A stretch of 64,000 nt of DNA from Serratia liquefaciens (GTDB lineage Bacteria; Pseudomonadota; Gammaproteobacteria; Enterobacterales; Enterobacteriaceae): positions 3,657,019 to 3,721,018 of the forward strand of contig NZ_CP088930.1 in NCBI RefSeq assembly GCF_027594825.1. Direction: 5' to 3'. Every line of letters begins with the position of its first letter. The first letter of the stretch is position 1. Positions 54,216 through 64,000 of the stretch are shown one piece after another. The notes under the pieces are model-generated. The model saw only the letters and a list, made by a program, of their open reading frames with translations, had not been told where the DNA came from and ran no database searches. A program made the translations under genes and the position numbers.

Positions 54216-55067
54216 ATGTCGCAAGCTGCCCTGAATGCGCGTGAACGCGAGGTGGATAACAACCCGCGCCGCAGCAATGGAACCCAGTTGGCGGGAATGA
54301 TTTTCCTGCTGATGGTGTTGGGAACGGTCCTGTGGAGTGGTTGGGCGGTGATTGGCTGGATGAAAGACGCCAGCCGCCTGCCGCTGTCACGACTGGTGGT
54401 GACCGGTGAACGTCACTACACCACCAACGACGATATTCGCCAGGCTATCCTGGCACTGGGATCGCCGGGGACGTTCATGACGCAGGATGTGGATATCATC
54501 CAGCAGCAGATTGAACGCCTGCCGTGGATCAAGCAGGCCAGCGTGCGCAAGCAATGGCCGGATGAGCTGAAGATCCACCTGGTGGAATATGTCCCGGTGG
54601 CGCGCTGGAATGATTTGCACATGGTAGATGCCGAAGGCAAATCCTTCAGCGTGCCTGCAGAACGAATTGGCAAACAGAAGTTGCCGTTGCTCTATGGTCC
54701 GGAAGGGAGCGAACAGGATGTTCTTGAAGGTTACCGGACCATGAGCAGCATGTTAGCGGCCAGCAAATATACGCTGAAAATGGCGGCCATGAGCGCTCGC
54801 CATTCCTGGCAGCTGGCTTTGGATAATGATGTTCGGCTGGAGCTGGGACGCGACGATCGCACCGGACGCCTGCAGCGCTTTATCGAGCTTTACCCGGTAT
54901 TGCAGCAGCAGGGACAGGCAGAAAGCAAGCGAGTCAGTTATGTCGACTTACGCTACGAGGCCGGTGCATCGGTAGGTTGGGCCCCCGTGTTTATCGACCC
55001 GCAGGCTGCAGGCGATCGGCAGAACAGTAATCAGCAACAGAATCAGGCACAGGCAAAACAACAATGA
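54216..55067 (+). CDS. ftsQ: Cell division protein FtsQ
   Basis: FtsQ is a bitopic inner-membrane scaffold that links early divisome proteins with FtsL/FtsB. The 283-residue protein has a cytoplasmic N-terminus, one membrane segment (about residues 27-48), a POTRA domain starting [19 protein letters not shown], and a C-terminal beta domain. Its C-terminus ends in a low-complexity Gln/Asn tail ([14 protein letters not shown]). The stop overlaps the ftsA start by four bases. Confidence 0.96.
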   Translation: MSQAALNAREREVDNNPRRSNGTQLAGMIFLLMVLGTVLWSGWAVIGWMKDASRLPLSRLVVTGERHYTTNDDIRQAILALGSPGTFMTQDVDIIQQQIERLPWIKQASVRKQWPDELKIHLVEYVPVARWNDLHMVDAEGKSFSVPAERIGKQKLPLLYGPEGSEQDVLEGYRTMSSMLAASKYTLKMAAMSARHSWQLALDNDVRLELGRDDRTGRLQRFIELYPVLQQQGQAESKRVSYVDLRYEAGASVGWAPVFIDPQAAGDRQNSNQQQNQAQAKQQ

Positions 55068-56320
55068 TCAAGTCGACGGACAGAAAACTGGTAGTTGGAC
55101 TGGAGATCGGTACTGCAAAAGTCTCCGCATTGGTAGGGGAAGTTCTGCCCGATGGCATGGTCAACATTATCGGGGTGGGCAGTTGCCCGTCTCGCGGTAT
55201 GGATAAGGGTGGCGTTAACGACCTGGAGTCGGTAGTGAAGTGCGTACAGCGCGCTATCGATCAGGCCGAACTGATGGCTGATTGTCAGATTTCTTCGGTT
55301 TACCTCGCATTATCGGGTAAACACATCAGCTGCCAGAACGAAATAGGGATGGTTCCTATTTCCGAAGAGGAAGTGACGCAGGAAGATGTGGAAAACGTGG
55401 TGCATACCGCTAAATCGGTACGCGTACGTGATGAACACCGCATCCTGCACGTCATCCCTCAGGAATACGCCATCGATTATCAGGAAGGCATCAAAAACCC
55501 GGTTGGGTTGTCCGGCGTGCGTATGCAAGCCAAGGTGCACCTGATCACCTGCCATAACGATATGGCGAAGAACATCGTTAAGGCAGTAGAACGTTGCGGT
55601 CTGAAAGTTGACCAACTTATTTTCGCCGGTCTGGCTGCCAGCTATGCGGTACTGACCGAAGATGAGCGCGAACTCGGCGTTTGTGTGGTGGATATCGGCG
55701 GCGGCACCATGGATATGGCGGTGTACACCGGCGGTGCGCTGCGCCACACCAAAGTGATCCCTTACGCCGGGAACGTGGTCACCAGCGATATCGCTTACGC
55801 CTTCGGCACGCCGCCGACAGACGCGGAAGCGATCAAAGTTCGACACGGCTGTGCGCTTGGGTCGATTGTTAGCAAGGATGAAAGTGTAGAGGTGCCAAGC
55901 GTTGGAGGACGTCCTCCTCGGAGTCTGCAAAGACAGACACTGGCTGAAGTGATTGAGCCACGCTACACCGAACTGTTGAATCTGGTTAACGATGAAATTT
56001 TGCAATTGCAGGAGCAACTGCGTCAGCAAGGGGTGAAGCATCATCTGGCAGCGGGTATTGTGCTGACCGGTGGCGCCGCCCAGATTGATGGCCTGGCAGC
56101 CTGTGCGCAACGGGTGTTCCACACCCAGGTACGCATCGGCCAACCCTTGAACATCACGGGTCTGACGGATTATGCGCAGGAGCCTTACTACTCTACGGCG
56201 GTAGGTCTGCTGCACTATGGAAAAGAGTCTCACCTGAGCGGTGAGGCAGAAGTAGAAAAACGCGCCTCGGTGGGCAATTGGTTTAAACGTATCAATAGCT
56301 GGCTGAGAAAAGAGTTTTAA
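55064..56320 (+). CDS. ftsA: Cell division protein FtsA
   Basis: FtsA is the actin-like ATPase that tethers FtsZ to the membrane. The 418-residue protein shows the N-terminal phosphate loop [16 protein letters not shown], the SHS2/1C domain, the [14 protein letters not shown] phosphate-2 motif and a C-terminal amphipathic membrane helix ([14 protein letters not shown]). E. coli ftsZ promoters lie inside ftsA; a 14-base palindrome at 55904-55917 occurs in the corresponding part here. Confidence 0.97.
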   Translation: MIKSTDRKLVVGLEIGTAKVSALVGEVLPDGMVNIIGVGSCPSRGMDKGGVNDLESVVKCVQRAIDQAELMADCQISSVYLALSGKHISCQNEIGMVPISEEEVTQEDVENVVHTAKSVRVRDEHRILHVIPQEYAIDYQEGIKNPVGLSGVRMQAKVHLITCHNDMAKNIVKAVERCGLKVDQLIFAGLAASYAVLTEDERELGVCVVDIGGGTMDMAVYTGGALRHTKVIPYAGNVVTSDIAYAFGTPPTDAEAIKVRHGCALGSIVSKDESVEVPSVGGRPPRSLQRQTLAEVIEPRYTELLNLVNDEILQLQEQLRQQGVKHHLAAGIVLTGGAAQIDGLAACAQRVFHTQVRIGQPLNITGLTDYAQEPYYSTAVGLLHYGKESHLSGEAEVEKRASVGNWFKRINSWLRKEF

Positions 56321-56332
56321 TGTTTCAACAAA

Positions 56333-56364
56333 GAGATCATGCTGAGTAATCTTTTTATGATCTC
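56333..56364 (+). other. Hairpin in the ftsA-ftsZ gap
   Basis: GAGATCAT (56333-56340) pairs perfectly with ATGATCTC (56357-56364) across a 16-base loop containing CTTTTT. It lies in the 74-base ftsZ leader, about 30 bases before the start codon. It could influence ftsZ mRNA stability or processing; no T tail follows. Confidence 0.5.
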
Positions 56365-56394
56365 GCAGCGACAGGCACAAAACGGAGAGAAACT

Positions 56395-57549
56395 ATGTTT
56401 GAACCAATGGAACTAACCAATGACGCGGTGATTAAAGTCATCGGCGTCGGCGGTGGCGGTGGCAACGCCGTTGAACACATGGTGCGCGAGCGCATCGAAG
56501 GTGTTGAATTCTTTGCCGTTAATACAGACGCTCAGGCGCTTCGTAAAACGGCAGTTGGCCAAACCATCCAGATCGGTAGCGGTATTACCAAAGGTCTGGG
56601 TGCAGGCGCGAACCCTGAAGTGGGTCGCAATTCAGCGGAAGAAGACCGTGAAGCCCTGCGCGCCGCACTGGATGGTGCAGACATGGTCTTCATTGCAGCC
56701 GGCATGGGCGGCGGTACCGGTACCGGTGCAGCGCCAGTGGTCGCTGAAGTTGCTAAAGATCTGGGTATTCTGACAGTGGCCGTGGTGACCAAGCCTTTCA
56801 ATTTTGAAGGCAAGAAACGCATGGCGTTCGCTGAGCAGGGCATCGCAGAATTGTCCAAACATGTGGACTCACTGATCACTATCCCGAACGACAAACTGTT
56901 GAAAGTTCTGGGTCGCGGCATTTCTCTGTTGGACGCGTTTGGCGCGGCTAACGACGTGCTGAAAGGCGCGGTACAGGGTATTGCCGAACTGATCACCCGT
57001 CCGGGCCTGATGAACGTCGACTTCGCCGACGTTCGCACCGTAATGTCCGAAATGGGCTACGCGATGATGGGTTCCGGCGTTGCCTGTGGTGAAGACCGTG
57101 CTGAAGAAGCAGCGGAAATGGCGATCTCCAGCCCACTGCTGGAAGATATCGACTTGTCCGGCGCTCGCGGCGTGCTGGTCAACATCACCGCCGGCTTCGA
57201 CCTGCGCCTGGATGAGTTCGAAACCGTGGGTAACACCATTCGTGCTTTCGCTTCCGACAACGCGACCGTGGTAATTGGTACGTCGCTGGATCCGGAAATG
57301 AACGACGAACTGCGCGTGACCGTGGTTGCGACCGGTATCGGCATGGACAAACGTCCGGAAATCACTCTGGTGACCAACAAACAGGCCAGCCAGCCAGTGA
57401 TGGATCATCGCTACCAGCAGCACGGCATGTCGCCGCTGCCGCAGGAAGTGAAACCTGCCGCCAAGGTGGTTAACGATCCGACTGCGCAGCCTAATAAAGA
57501 GCCCGACTATCTTGATATTCCAGCCTTCCTGCGCAAGCAGGCAGACTAA
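56395..57549 (+). CDS. ftsZ: Cell division GTPase FtsZ
   Basis: FtsZ is the tubulin homologue whose polymers form the Z ring. The 384-residue protein has the N-terminal glycine-rich loop, the tubulin signature GGGTGTG (105-111), the T7 loop region ([11 protein letters not shown]) and the conserved C-terminal peptide [14 protein letters not shown]. That peptide binds FtsA, ZipA and ZapD, the last also encoded in this window. The start follows GGAGAGAAACT. Confidence 0.98.
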   Translation: MFEPMELTNDAVIKVIGVGGGGGNAVEHMVRERIEGVEFFAVNTDAQALRKTAVGQTIQIGSGITKGLGAGANPEVGRNSAEEDREALRAALDGADMVFIAAGMGGGTGTGAAPVVAEVAKDLGILTVAVVTKPFNFEGKKRMAFAEQGIAELSKHVDSLITIPNDKLLKVLGRGISLLDAFGAANDVLKGAVQGIAELITRPGLMNVDFADVRTVMSEMGYAMMGSGVACGEDRAEEAAEMAISSPLLEDIDLSGARGVLVNITAGFDLRLDEFETVGNTIRAFASDNATVVIGTSLDPEMNDELRVTVVATGIGMDKRPEITLVTNKQASQPVMDHRYQQHGMSPLPQEVKPAAKVVNDPTAQPNKEPDYLDIPAFLRKQAD

Positions 57550-57589
57550 GAATATCCTGAGAATTTGGAATCTCCGCTCTTTGTGCTAA

Positions 57590-58570
<981 letters not shown>

Positions 58571-58584
58571 GTCGATACCGCTGA

Positions 58585-59109
58585 TTATTTATCACGACTG
58601 GTAGCGTTGGCACTCTCTCCGGCCAACGATGCCAGTCGTTCCAATATCTTGCGCAGTTTTTCCGGACTGCGGCTCGCCAATACCCTTAATTCCCCAGCAC
58701 TTTCCTGACTCAGATGACGCATAGGCACGCTTGACTGCGTATTTTCTGCCGTTTTTGCGGCGTCCTGCACAAGGTTGCTCCCTTTTGCCATCAAGGCCGG
58801 ATTAATCCTGATGTCGATCGACGACAATGATGGTAGAATTTGCGCTCGTAGTGCTGATAATAAAGCCGGTTGTTCGTAACGTAGACGCATCATCCAGCTG
58901 GCATTTGCCGTTTCTAGCACTAAAATACCCTGTCGGAAATTTGCGACGCGGCACCAAGGATGCAGTTGAACGGGCAACAGGCCTTTCACTGCACGGTTAA
59001 GCTTAAGCAACGCGACTGCGCGTTGTTGGACGTTATGCAGTGGCCCTTTGTCTTCTGCAGACGCGTCGTCGAACAGGGAATCTAATAATTGTGGACGGCT
59101 ATCGCGCAT
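58585..59109 (-). CDS. DciA-family (DUF721) protein
   Basis: A 174-residue protein with a DUF721/DciA domain (about residues 25-105: RAVALLKLNRAVKGLLP, HPWCRVANFRQGILVLE, NASWMMRLRYEQPALLSALR). DciA is the ancestral replicative-helicase loader-like factor in many bacteria. The C-terminal half is low in recognisable features. It is transcribed against its neighbours, and its start is 26 bases from that of secM. E. coli lacks this gene at the same place. Whether it still acts with DnaB here is unknown. Confidence 0.82.
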   Translation of the reverse strand: MRDSRPQLLDSLFDDASAEDKGPLHNVQQRAVALLKLNRAVKGLLPVQLHPWCRVANFRQGILVLETANASWMMRLRYEQPALLSALRAQILPSLSSIDIRINPALMAKGSNLVQDAAKTAENTQSSVPMRHLSQESAGELRVLASRSPEKLRKILERLASLAGESANATSRDK

Positions 59110-59135
59110 AATGGGCTCCGGCGGATTATAAACTC

Positions 59136-59669
59136 GTGATCGGTATTCTAAATCGTTGGCGACAATTTGGCAGACGTTATTTCTGGCCCCATCTCCTTTT
59201 AGGGATGGTTGCGGCCACGCTTGGCGTACCTACCAATCTGACCGGCAACCCCGATCAAGCCGCTCTGCCGAGCACCTCGTCCAGCCTCAACCGGCAAAAC
59301 TCCGCCAGTGGCGCCTTTAATAGCTTGGCGTTGCTGCAAGAAGCGCACCGCCGCCCGACCTTCAGTGTCGATTACTGGCACCAGCATGCGCTTCGTACCG
59401 TCATTCGTCACCTCTCTTTTGCGCTTGCGCCGCAGGCCGTTTACGCTCGGGTGCAGGAAAGCGAAGCGGAAGTTACCGAACCCCCATTGCAGGTGGCGCA
59501 ATTGGCGCTGCTTTCTACCCTTAATGCGCTGCTGACGCACGAGCCGAAGCCGCCGACCATCATTCGCAACACTCACCATGCCGTGCTACCCGCTGTTGCG
59601 CAGCATCAGGCTGGGTTGTGGCTTGCGCAAGTGCAGGGCATTCGCGCCGGACCTGCAGCCTTAAGCTGA
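59136..59669 (+). CDS. secM: Secretion monitor SecM (translation arrest peptide)
   Basis: SecM senses Sec activity: its nascent chain stalls the ribosome, exposing the secA ribosome-binding site until SecA pulls it. The 177-residue protein starts with GTG at 59136 and has an N-terminal export signal ([21 protein letters not shown] region). The [24 protein letters not shown] block is conserved, and the C-terminal arrest motif is [12 protein letters not shown] (P at 173). Relative to the E. coli FxxxxWIxxxxGIRAGP consensus, the F is H and the I is L. secA starts 89 bases downstream. Confidence 0.95.
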   Translation: MIGILNRWRQFGRRYFWPHLLLGMVAATLGVPTNLTGNPDQAALPSTSSSLNRQNSASGAFNSLALLQEAHRRPTFSVDYWHQHALRTVIRHLSFALAPQAVYARVQESEAEVTEPPLQVAQLALLSTLNALLTHEPKPPTIIRNTHHAVLPAVAQHQAGLWLAQVQGIRAGPAALS

Positions 59670-59758
59670 TTTCTTGCCCCTCGGGCGACAAAAAAACCTA
59701 AAAAATAACAGTAAATTGACTGCCTGTGTTGGCCGTCATGACAGAGATATCAAACATC

Positions 59759-62470
59759 ATGTTAGTGAAATTATTGACCAAAGTTTTTGGTAGCCGTAAC
59801 GATCGTACGCTGCGCCGCATGCGCAAATCGGTTGAGCTGATCAACCAGATGGAACCGGACATGGAAAAACTGTCCGATGACGAACTGAAAGCCAAGACCA
59901 ACGAGTTCCGCGCGCGCCTGGAAAAGGGCGAAGTGCTGGAAAACCTGTTGCCTGAGGCCTTCGCGGTAGTGCGCGAGGCGAGCAAACGCGTCTTTGGTAT
60001 GCGTCACTTCGACGTGCAGCTGCTGGGTGGCATGGTGCTGAATGACCGCTGTATCGCAGAGATGCGCACCGGTGAAGGTAAAACCCTGACCGCCACCCTG
60101 CCAGCCTATCTGAACGCCCTGAGCGGCCGTGGCGTGCACGTGGTAACCGTCAACGACTATCTGGCACAGCGTGACGCCGAGAACAACCGCCCGCTGTTCG
60201 AGTTCCTCGGTTTGAGCATCGGTATCAACCTGCCGGGCATGCCGGCACCGGCCAAGCGTGAAGCCTATGCCGCAGACATTACCTACGGCACCAACAACGA
60301 ATACGGTTTCGACTATCTGCGCGACAACATGGCGTTCAGCCCGGAAGAGCGCGTTCAGCGTAAACTGCACTATGCGCTGGTGGATGAGGTTGACTCCATC
60401 CTGATCGATGAAGCGCGTACGCCGTTGATCATCTCTGGCCCGGCTGAAGACAGCTCCGAGATGTACATCAAGGTTAACAAGCTGATCCCTAAACTGATCC
60501 GTCAGGAAAAAGAAGATTCGGATTCCTTCCAGGGCGAAGGCCACTTCTCGGTTGACGAAAAGGCGCGCCAGGTGCACCTGACCGAACGCGGCCTGATCCT
60601 GATCGAAGAAATGCTGATGGAAGCCGGCATCATGGACGAAGGGGAGTCACTGTACTCACCGACCAACATCATGCTGATGCACCACGTGACCGCGGCTCTG
60701 CGCGCCCATGTGCTGTTCACCCGCGACGTTGACTACATCGTAAAAGACGGTGAAGTTATCATCGTTGACGAACACACCGGCCGTACCATGCACGGCCGTC
60801 GCTGGTCCGATGGTCTGCACCAGGCGGTGGAAGCCAAAGAAGGCGTTGAAATCCAGAACGAAAACCAGACCCTGGCCTCCATCACCTTCCAGAACTACTT
60901 CCGCCTGTATGAGAAGCTTGCCGGGATGACCGGTACCGCCGACACCGAAGCTTTTGAATTCAGCTCGATCTACAAGCTGGATACCATCGTGGTGCCGACC
61001 AACCGTCCGATGATCCGTAAGGACATGCCGGATCTGGTCTACATGACCGAGTTGGAGAAGATTGGCGCGATCATTGAAGATATCCGTGAGCGTACCGTCA
61101 ATGGACAGCCAGTGCTGGTGGGTACTATCTCGATTGAAAAATCCGAGGTGGTTTCCCGCGAACTGACCAAGGCCGGGATTGACCACAAAGTTCTGAACGC
61201 CAAATTCCACGCCATGGAAGCGGACATCGTAGCGCAGGCAGGCCAAAGCAGTGCGGTCACTATTGCCACCAACATGGCGGGCCGTGGTACCGATATCGTG
61301 CTGGGTGGCAGCTGGCAGGCCGAAATTGAACAGTTGGAAGATCCGACTGAACAGCAAATTGCTGAAATTAAAGAAGCCTGGAAAATCCGTCACGATGCCG
61401 TACTGGCTGCGGGTGGCCTGCACATCATTGGTACCGAGCGTCATGAATCACGCCGTATCGATAACCAGTTGCGTGGCCGTTCCGGTCGTCAGGGTGATGC
61501 CGGTTCATCCCGCTTCTATCTGTCGATGGAAGATGCCCTGATGCGTATTTTCGCCTCCGATCGCGTTTCTAGCATGATGCGTAAACTGGGGATGAAAGAG
61601 GGCGAGGCGATTGAGCACCCATGGGTCACCAAAGCGATTGCCAACGCTCAGCGTAAAGTAGAAAGCCGCAACTTCGACATTCGTAAGCAACTGCTGGAAT
61701 ACGATGACGTTGCCAACGATCAGCGCCGCGCCATCTACAGCCAGCGTAACGAACTGCTGGACGTGTCCGACGTTAGCGAAACCATTGCCAGCATCCGTGA
61801 AGACGTGTTCAAGACCACCATCGACGGCTACATCCAACCGCAGTCGCTGGAAGAAGAGTGGGATATTCAGGGGTTGACCGAACGTCTGAAAAACGATTTC
61901 GATCTGGATATGCCTATCGCCGAATGGTTGGATAAAGAGCCTGAGCTGCACGAAGAAACGCTGCGTGAGCGTATTCTGGAAAAAGCCAAAGAAGAGTACC
62001 AGCGTAAAGAAGAAGTGGTTGGCACCGAGATGATGCGCAACTTCGAGAAAGGCGTGATGCTGCAGACGCTGGATTCCCTGTGGAAAGAGCATCTGGCGGC
62101 CATGGACTACCTGCGTCAGGGTATCCATCTGCGCGGTTATGCGCAGAAAGATCCTAAGCAGGAGTACAAGCGCGAGTCCTTCAACATGTTCGCCACCATG
62201 CTGGAATCACTGAAGCATGAAGTGATCAGCGTGCTGAGCAAGGTTCAAGTGCGGATGCCGGAAGAGGTTGAAGCCTTGGAACTGCAACGTCGTGAAGAAG
62301 CCGAGCGTCTGGCCAAACAGCAGCAGCTGAGCCACTATGAAGAAAACGCGTTGGTGACCGAAGATCCTAATGCGCCGACCATCGCAGAACGTAAAGTGGG
62401 CCGTAACGATCCGTGCCCATGCGGTTCCGGTAAAAAATACAAACAGTGTCACGGTCGTCTGCAGAACTAA
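59759..62470 (+). CDS. secA: Preprotein translocase ATPase SecA
   Basis: SecA drives proteins through SecYEG. The start [20 protein letters not shown] at 59759 matches E. coli, giving 903 residues; in-frame codons upstream lie in the secM leader. Motifs: Walker A TGEGKTLT (near residue 105), [16 protein letters not shown] (Walker B/DEAD region), [15 protein letters not shown], and the C-terminal zinc/SecB-binding [14 protein letters not shown]. Expression is probably coupled to SecM stalling. A terminator follows. Confidence 0.98.
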   Translation: MLVKLLTKVFGSRNDRTLRRMRKSVELINQMEPDMEKLSDDELKAKTNEFRARLEKGEVLENLLPEAFAVVREASKRVFGMRHFDVQLLGGMVLNDRCIAEMRTGEGKTLTATLPAYLNALSGRGVHVVTVNDYLAQRDAENNRPLFEFLGLSIGINLPGMPAPAKREAYAADITYGTNNEYGFDYLRDNMAFSPEERVQRKLHYALVDEVDSILIDEARTPLIISGPAEDSSEMYIKVNKLIPKLIRQEKEDSDSFQGEGHFSVDEKARQVHLTERGLILIEEMLMEAGIMDEGESLYSPTNIMLMHHVTAALRAHVLFTRDVDYIVKDGEVIIVDEHTGRTMHGRRWSDGLHQAVEAKEGVEIQNENQTLASITFQNYFRLYEKLAGMTGTADTEAFEFSSIYKLDTIVVPTNRPMIRKDMPDLVYMTELEKIGAIIEDIRERTVNGQPVLVGTISIEKSEVVSRELTKAGIDHKVLNAKFHAMEADIVAQAGQSSAVTIATNMAGRGTDIVLGGSWQAEIEQLEDPTEQQIAEIKEAWKIRHDAVLAAGGLHIIGTERHESRRIDNQLRGRSGRQGDAGSSRFYLSMEDALMRIFASDRVSSMMRKLGMKEGEAIEHPWVTKAIANAQRKVESRNFDIRKQLLEYDDVANDQRRAIYSQRNELLDVSDVSETIASIREDVFKTTIDGYIQPQSLEEEWDIQGLTERLKNDFDLDMPIAEWLDKEPELHEETLRERILEKAKEEYQRKEEVVGTEMMRNFEKGVMLQTLDSLWKEHLAAMDYLRQGIHLRGYAQKDPKQEYKRESFNMFATMLESLKHEVISVLSKVQVRMPEEVEALELQRREEAERLAKQQQLSHYEENALVTEDPNAPTIAERKVGRNDPCPCGSGKKYKQCHGRLQN

Positions 62471-62496
62471 GCCGACACCGTTTAACGAATAAAACC

Positions 62497-62528
62497 CAGG
62501 GGTTCAGCGTGCTGAGCCCCTGTTTTTT
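62497..62528 (+). terminator. Terminator of secM-secA
   Basis: CAGGGGTTCAGC pairs with GCTGAGCCCCTG (one mismatch/bulge) and is followed by a T6 run. It is a strong Rho-independent terminator 26 bases after the secA stop. Confidence 0.88.
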
Positions 62529-62572
62529 GGCGCTGCATTCCGCGCTCCAATGACCCAAATCAGGAGGATGCG

Positions 62573-62977
62573 ATGAAACACCTGAACATCGCCGTCGGCA
62601 TCATTCGTAACGCCCAGCAGGAAATCTTCATTACCCGCCGCGCGGCCGATTCGCATATGGCCGGTTTCTGGGAGTTTCCTGGCGGAAAAATCGAACAGGG
62701 AGAGACGCCGGAACAGGCGCTTAGCCGTGAACTATTGGAAGAGACCGGCATTGAAGCCCAGCGTGCGGAGTTGTTGGACGTGCTTGAGCATCAGTTTAGC
62801 GATCGCATCGTCACGTTGAATTTCTATCTGGTGGAAGCCTGGGCTGGCGAACCCTTCGGTCGCGAAGGCCAGCCTATGCGCTGGGTAAAGCAGGCTGACC
62901 TGCGGGAAGACGAGTTCCCTCAGGCCAATATCAGTATTATCAAACTGCTGGTGGAGCAGGCAAAGGCCGCGCAGTAA
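62573..62977 (+). CDS. mutT: 8-oxo-dGTP diphosphatase MutT
   Basis: MutT hydrolyses 8-oxo-dGTP to prevent A:T to C:G transversions. The 134-residue protein contains the full Nudix box with G38, E44, R52, E53, E56, E57 and G59 in GGKIEQGETPEQALSRELLE and following residues. The ATG at 62573 lies five bases after AGGAGG. It is separated from secA by a terminator and so needs its own promoter or readthrough. Confidence 0.97.
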   Translation: MKHLNIAVGIIRNAQQEIFITRRAADSHMAGFWEFPGGKIEQGETPEQALSRELLEETGIEAQRAELLDVLEHQFSDRIVTLNFYLVEAWAGEPFGREGQPMRWVKQADLREDEFPQANISIIKLLVEQAKAAQ

Positions 62978-62981
62978 CACA

Positions 62982-63009
62982 ATCGGCCTCGCAAGCGCCA
63001 GGCCGATAA
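62982..63009 (-). terminator. Hairpin between mutT and yacG
   Basis: ATCGGCCT pairs perfectly with AGGCCGAT (8 bp) between the convergent mutT and yacG stops. On the minus strand the tail is TTGTGTT, a weak U tract; the plus side has none. Confidence 0.45.
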
Positions 63010-63018
63010 GCAAGACGA

Positions 63019-63210
63019 TCAGCGATCGTCTGCTTCACTCCATTCATCGCTTTCAGACAGGTCGCTGTTGCTGGGAATACGCTTCTCTTCATCGGCCCAT
63101 TCGCCCAGATCAATCAGCTGGCAGCGTTTGCTGCAAAACGGACGAAATGGGCTCACTTCTCCCCAAACCACACCTTTGCCACAGGTTGGGCATTTCACTA
63201 CGGTAGTCAT
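63019..63210 (-). CDS. yacG: DNA gyrase inhibitor YacG (zinc protein)
   Basis: YacG is a small zinc-finger protein that binds GyrB and inhibits gyrase in E. coli. The 63-residue protein has the four zinc ligands C7, C10, C26 and C30 ([16 protein letters not shown]) and the [15 protein letters not shown] block, followed by an acidic tail. Ribosome-binding site AAGGAAT precedes the ATG. It lies downstream of zapD on the minus strand, the usual pairing. Confidence 0.95.
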   Translation of the reverse strand: MTTVVKCPTCGKGVVWGEVSPFRPFCSKRCQLIDLGEWADEEKRIPSNSDLSESDEWSEADDR

Positions 63211-63260
63211 ATCTATTCCTTACTCCCTTCCAACGCGTGAAAGGTCTTTATGTCATTGGG

Positions 63261-64000
63261 TCAGCAACAGGCCAACTCAAAGGTTAGTCGTTCCGGCACC
63301 ACGCCAAGCTCACTGTCCAGCGGCAGAAAGCGAATCGCATAGCGCGTCTTATGGCCGGAAATTTGTGGGTAAAGCTGGTGCGCCAGATTGATGCGCAAGC
63401 GCAGCAGATCCGCCCCCTCGGCGTTATCCTGGAAAAAACCGTTCAGGCTGATCTGATTGCGAAATGGGCCGGCCTGACGGATCAGATCCAGCACCATAGT
63501 CAGTGCCTGGTTCAACGGTTCCAGCGTTTGCAACCATTCGGCTACGTCGTTATCCCGCTCTTGCTGAGGCGCATGCATCCACATGTGCAGCGTCGGCAAG
63601 TCAAAGCTGCAGCACCCGCCGGGGATGCTCAGGCGTTGCCGCACCAAACTAATCAGCCGATCTTCGCGCAGTGATTGACCCAGTCGCGGCGCCGACATCA
63701 GTGCGGTACCACGTTGCTTCAACTGGTTGCGCAACTGATCCACCAGCGACATATCGACGCCGGGCACGTCGGCCCATGCCAGCAACTTTTGCTGCTGGCG
63801 TTCCAGCTCTTTCAGTAACTCGGTGCGTACTTCACCGCGTTCCAGCACGTCCAGCAGATCGGCGACGGTGCGGAAAAAGGTCAGGGCGATGGCCGTTTCG
63901 CTTAATGCACGCTGGCCATGCAGCTGTTGCAGCAAAAATTCCATGCGCAGCCAGGTGCGCATTTTTTCATTCAACGGATGTTCAAAAAGAACGCTTGGGG
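63261..64000 (-). CDS. zapD: Cell division protein ZapD, 5' end outside window
   Basis: ZapD (YacF) crosslinks FtsZ filaments by binding the FtsZ C-terminal peptide. About 246 codons are visible and the frame remains open to the window edge (…[20 protein letters not shown]), so only a few N-terminal residues are missing. Family blocks are [36 protein letters not shown] and the end [10 protein letters not shown]. coli ZapD has 247 residues. yacG follows 50 bases later. Confidence 0.95.
   Translation of the reverse strand, partial: PSVLFEHPLNEKMRTWLRMEFLLQQLHGQRALSETAIALTFFRTVADLLDVLERGEVRTELLKELERQQQKLLAWADVPGVDMSLVDQLRNQLKQRGTALMSAPRLGQSLREDRLISLVRQRLSIPGGCCSFDLPTLHMWMHAPQQERDNDVAEWLQTLEPLNQALTMVLDLIRQAGPFRNQISLNGFFQDNAEGADLLRLRINLAHQLYPQISGHKTRYAIRFLPLDSELGVVPERLTFELACC

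Overview
The window is ordinary, gene-dense chromosomal DNA of a GC-rich enterobacterium. Gene order and protein sequences point to Yersiniaceae, most likely Serratia. The evidence is that almost every product is a close relative of an E. coli K-12 protein, in the order apaH-apaG-rsmA-pdxA-surA-lptD-djlA / rluA-rapA-polB-yabI / thiBPQ-sgrR-sgrS-setA / leuDCBA-leuL-leuO / ilvIH-cra / mraZ through secA-mutT-yacG-zapD. There are differences typical of Yersinia/Serratia: ilvBN with its leader peptide sits beside thiBPQ, a DciA-family gene lies between lpxC and secM, alaE follows cra, and an acyl-CoA ligase sits between leuO and ilvI. The genus is an inference. No tRNA, rRNA, IS, prophage or CRISPR was seen.

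Layout. 1-8.9 kb: the 3' end of a PhoX-family gene, then a minus-strand outer-membrane assembly and housekeeping operon (lptD, surA, pdxA, rsmA, apaG, apaH) and divergent djlA. 8.9-16.1 kb: rluA, rapA and polB on minus, yabI on plus. 16.1-21.9 kb, all minus: thiamine ABC importer thiBPQ under a TPP riboswitch, followed by ilvBN under a valine-rich attenuator (ivbL). 21.9-26.8 kb: the sugar-phosphate stress module sgrR / sgrS-sgrT / setA, then a DASS-family anion transporter with a striking three-way-junction RNA fold in its leader. 26.8-33.3 kb: leuABCD with its leuL attenuator, and the regulator leuO in AT-rich flanks. 33.8-39.9 kb: acyl-CoA ligase, ilvIH, cra, alaE. 40.6-58.6 kb: the complete dcw cell-wall and division cluster, mraZ-rsmH-ftsL-ftsI-murE-murF-mraY-murD-ftsW-murG-murC-ddlB-ftsQ-ftsA-ftsZ-lpxC, with most genes overlapping or a few bases apart. 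58.6-64 kb: dciA, secM-secA, mutT, yacG and the start-truncated zapD.

How the parts work together. The dcw cluster makes the UDP-MurNAc-pentapeptide and lipid II precursors and the septal machinery that polymerises them. lpxC (lipid A), lptD and surA serve the outer membrane. Three branched-chain amino-acid loci (ilvBN, leuABCD, ilvIH) lie in one window, two with leader-peptide attenuators that I could read directly. RNA-level control is the recurrent theme: TPP riboswitch, two attenuators, SgrS, the SecM arrest peptide, a probable FtsO sponge RNA inside ftsI, a short ORF coupled to cra, and an unrecognised three-way-junction leader. No obviously foreign system was found; the best candidates for something undescribed are the RNA element at 25266-25333 and the 19-codon ORF overlapping the cra start.
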